DNA of 16,658 bases, taken from the NCBI GenBank assembly GCA_030619185.1, contig JAUXBW010000004.1:1-16658 (forward strand). Reading direction: 5' to 3'. This document shows, in pieces, positions 15,725 through 16,658 of the stretch. The stretch's first letter is position 1. Each line of letters starts with the position of its first letter. Origin of the DNA: Methyloprofundus sp. (lineage in GTDB: Bacteria; Pseudomonadota; Gammaproteobacteria; Methylococcales; Methylomonadaceae). The notes under the pieces are model-generated. The model saw nothing but the letters and a program-made list of their open reading frames with translations, ran no database searches and was not told the DNA's origin. A program made the translations under genes and the position numbers.

Positions 15725-16495
15725 CTAGCTCCGATCCATAATTTTCCGAAGCTTGTTCGTTGCCATAAAATAAAGAAAATAAAAATTATCAACGACTTCA
15801 TTCCTCCATTGCCTGACAGGCTCTTGCATCCATCGATAAAACCATTCTAAACATAATCTCTGCATCCATAAGGGGGCTCTTTTAACTGAGCCGGAATAAA
15901 AATCGAAAGATCCACCAACGCCCATGCGAAAATTTACACTTTTAATTATATCTTTGTATTTGTAGATAAAGTATTCCTTTTTGGGTGTATTCATTGCAAT
16001 AAATAACATTTGAGCACCACTATTGCTTATATCTTTTGCAATCTCTTCACCCTCTTTATCTACATCAAAAAAACCTTTTCTAGATCCTGCGATTAATTCT
16101 GGCGAGCACTCATGAGTAAATTTATCCAGAACATCATTTAGCACTTCTTCGCTGGCACCAAGAAAATAAATCTTATATTTTTTTTCACGCGCAAGACTAA
16201 ATAGATTTAGCATCAAGTCAATTCCAGTAACCCGTTCTGGTAGCGGTGTTTTTGAGAACTTGGAAATCCACACCAAAGACATACCGTCAGCACCAATATA
16301 GTCTGTATCTAACACGTACTTATGCAGAGAGGGGTTAATCCACATTTGAGCTAGTTTAGCAGCATCAACATCTGAGTAAGATATACTGCCAGCACCTTTG
16401 ATAGTCTGATCGACGAGATCAACTGCTTCAGTCATTGTAAATGCATCAACAGGGCAACCTAAGAAAACAGCTTTGTAATTATTTTTAAATGTCAT
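15725..16495 (-). CDS. WecG/TagA/CpsF-family glycosyltransferase
   Basis: 256 residues, typical for the family. Motifs in order are GADGMSLV with Asp70 (catalytic-base position), RVTGIDLMLNLF (88-99), IYFLGASEE (109-117), GSRKGFF (137-143), IAMNTPKKEYFI (166-177), GVGGSFDFYSG (192-202) and RAPLWMQRLCLEWFYRWMQEP (206-226). It probably adds a ManNAc-type or related sugar to an undecaprenyl-linked intermediate in exopolysaccharide synthesis, held at the inner membrane by its C-terminal aromatic and basic segment. Unlike its paralogue at 14023-14802 it keeps the Pro and Glu of PKxE, with Lys for Gln. The ATG at 16493-16495 has AGG ten bases upstream. It is the first gene of the leftward cluster visible here, and ends well before the deacetylase start. 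Confidence 0.88.
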   Translation of the reverse strand: MTFKNNYKAVFLGCPVDAFTMTEAVDLVDQTIKGAGSISYSDVDAAKLAQMWINPSLHKYVLDTDYIGADGMSLVWISKFSKTPLPERVTGIDLMLNLFSLAREKKYKIYFLGASEEVLNDVLDKFTHECSPELIAGSRKGFFDVDKEGEEIAKDISNSGAQMLFIAMNTPKKEYFIYKYKDIIKSVNFRMGVGGSFDFYSGSVKRAPLWMQRLCLEWFYRWMQEPVRQWRNEVVDNFYFLYFMATNKLRKIMDRS

Positions 16496-16519
16496 TTTAG
16501 TATTACCTGAATTCAGCTT

Positions 16520-16525
16520 AGTATA
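16520..16525 (-). promoter_or_regulatory. Candidate -10 box of the polysaccharide cluster
   Basis: TATACT on the minus strand lies about 25 bases upstream of the first gene. It matches the sigma-70 -10 consensus in five of six bases, but no convincing -35 is seen at 16-18 bases, and upstream polysaccharide genes beyond the window could also drive the cluster. Confidence 0.25.
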
Positions 16526-16619
16526 TTTAAACTGTAGTTAGTTTTTGCCGGGCTATTCTAGCAGAGCGCCCGATTCTAACCCGTTCTTTAGCTAAGGCTG
16601 GCCAATGTCGAGGTTGAAT

Positions 16620-16653
16620 CAATATATTGGTTGATAAATTACACTCCTGAGTG
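16620..16653. repeat. Two small dyads at the right edge
   Basis: A perfect palindrome CAATATATTG (16620-16629) is followed by CACTC-CT-GAGTG (16642-16653). The edge cuts the surrounding sequence, so it may be part of a larger repeat or mobile-element end; nothing coding is seen in 16496-16658. Confidence 0.35.
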
Positions 16654-16658
16654 CAACT

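Noticed and set aside
1..16658. CRISPR arrays, tRNA or rRNA genes, or phage genes
   Set aside because: No regularly spaced direct repeats, no tRNA-like cloverleaf with acceptor and TPsiC motifs, and no phage-type products were seen on reading both strands.

Overview
The window looks like a chromosomal segment of a gammaproteobacterium of moderate to low GC. The gene order accD-folC-SPOR/dedD-cvpA-purF directly after trpFBA is a known gammaproteobacterial arrangement. Together with a separate metZ (direct sulfhydrylation route to homocysteine), a TusD-like sulfur carrier, BepA and exopolysaccharide genes, it would fit a methanotroph of the Methylococcales or a relative. That placement is an inference from gene content and remembered similarity, not a measured result.

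Layout. 1-531 (minus): the 5' part of a membrane-anchored protein of unknown function, cut by the window edge. 710-2509: a divergent pair, metZ (minus) and pncC (plus). A long imperfect palindrome of one repeat family lies immediately beyond the stop codon of each gene. 2827-3603 (plus): a DUF2231-like membrane protein with a histidine-rich tail. 3604-3918: a non-coding stretch with a strong 80-base hairpin, half of a second repeat type, and a probable trp promoter region. 3919-11510 (plus): a compact biosynthetic run, trpF-trpB-trpA-accD-folC-dedD-cvpA-purF, with overlapping or nearly touching genes except for a 159-base gap before folC. 11511-11862: a non-coding stretch with a complete long palindrome whose two ends match the half element at 3805. 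11863-12252 (minus): tusD-like gene, divergent from bepA (12406-13866, plus). 14023-16495 (minus): a three-gene exopolysaccharide cluster, two WecG/TagA/CpsF-family glycosyltransferases flanking a NodB-type deacetylase.

How the genes work together. TrpF, TrpB and TrpA catalyse the last steps of tryptophan synthesis. AccD (carboxyltransferase beta of acetyl-CoA carboxylase) starts fatty acid synthesis. FolC makes dihydrofolate and folylpolyglutamates, and PurF commits PRPP to purines. DedD-like SPOR and CvpA proteins are envelope proteins habitually found in this run. MetZ supplies homocysteine; PncC recycles nicotinamide mononucleotide. BepA maintains outer-membrane protein assembly. The leftward cluster at the right end probably belongs to a larger polysaccharide locus continuing outside the window.

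The coding content is mostly conserved housekeeping. I found no clear new multi-gene system. The most interesting signals are the non-coding palindromic repeat families placed at gene ends, a WecG-like paralogue with an altered active-site motif, and a TusD-like gene without its usual partners.
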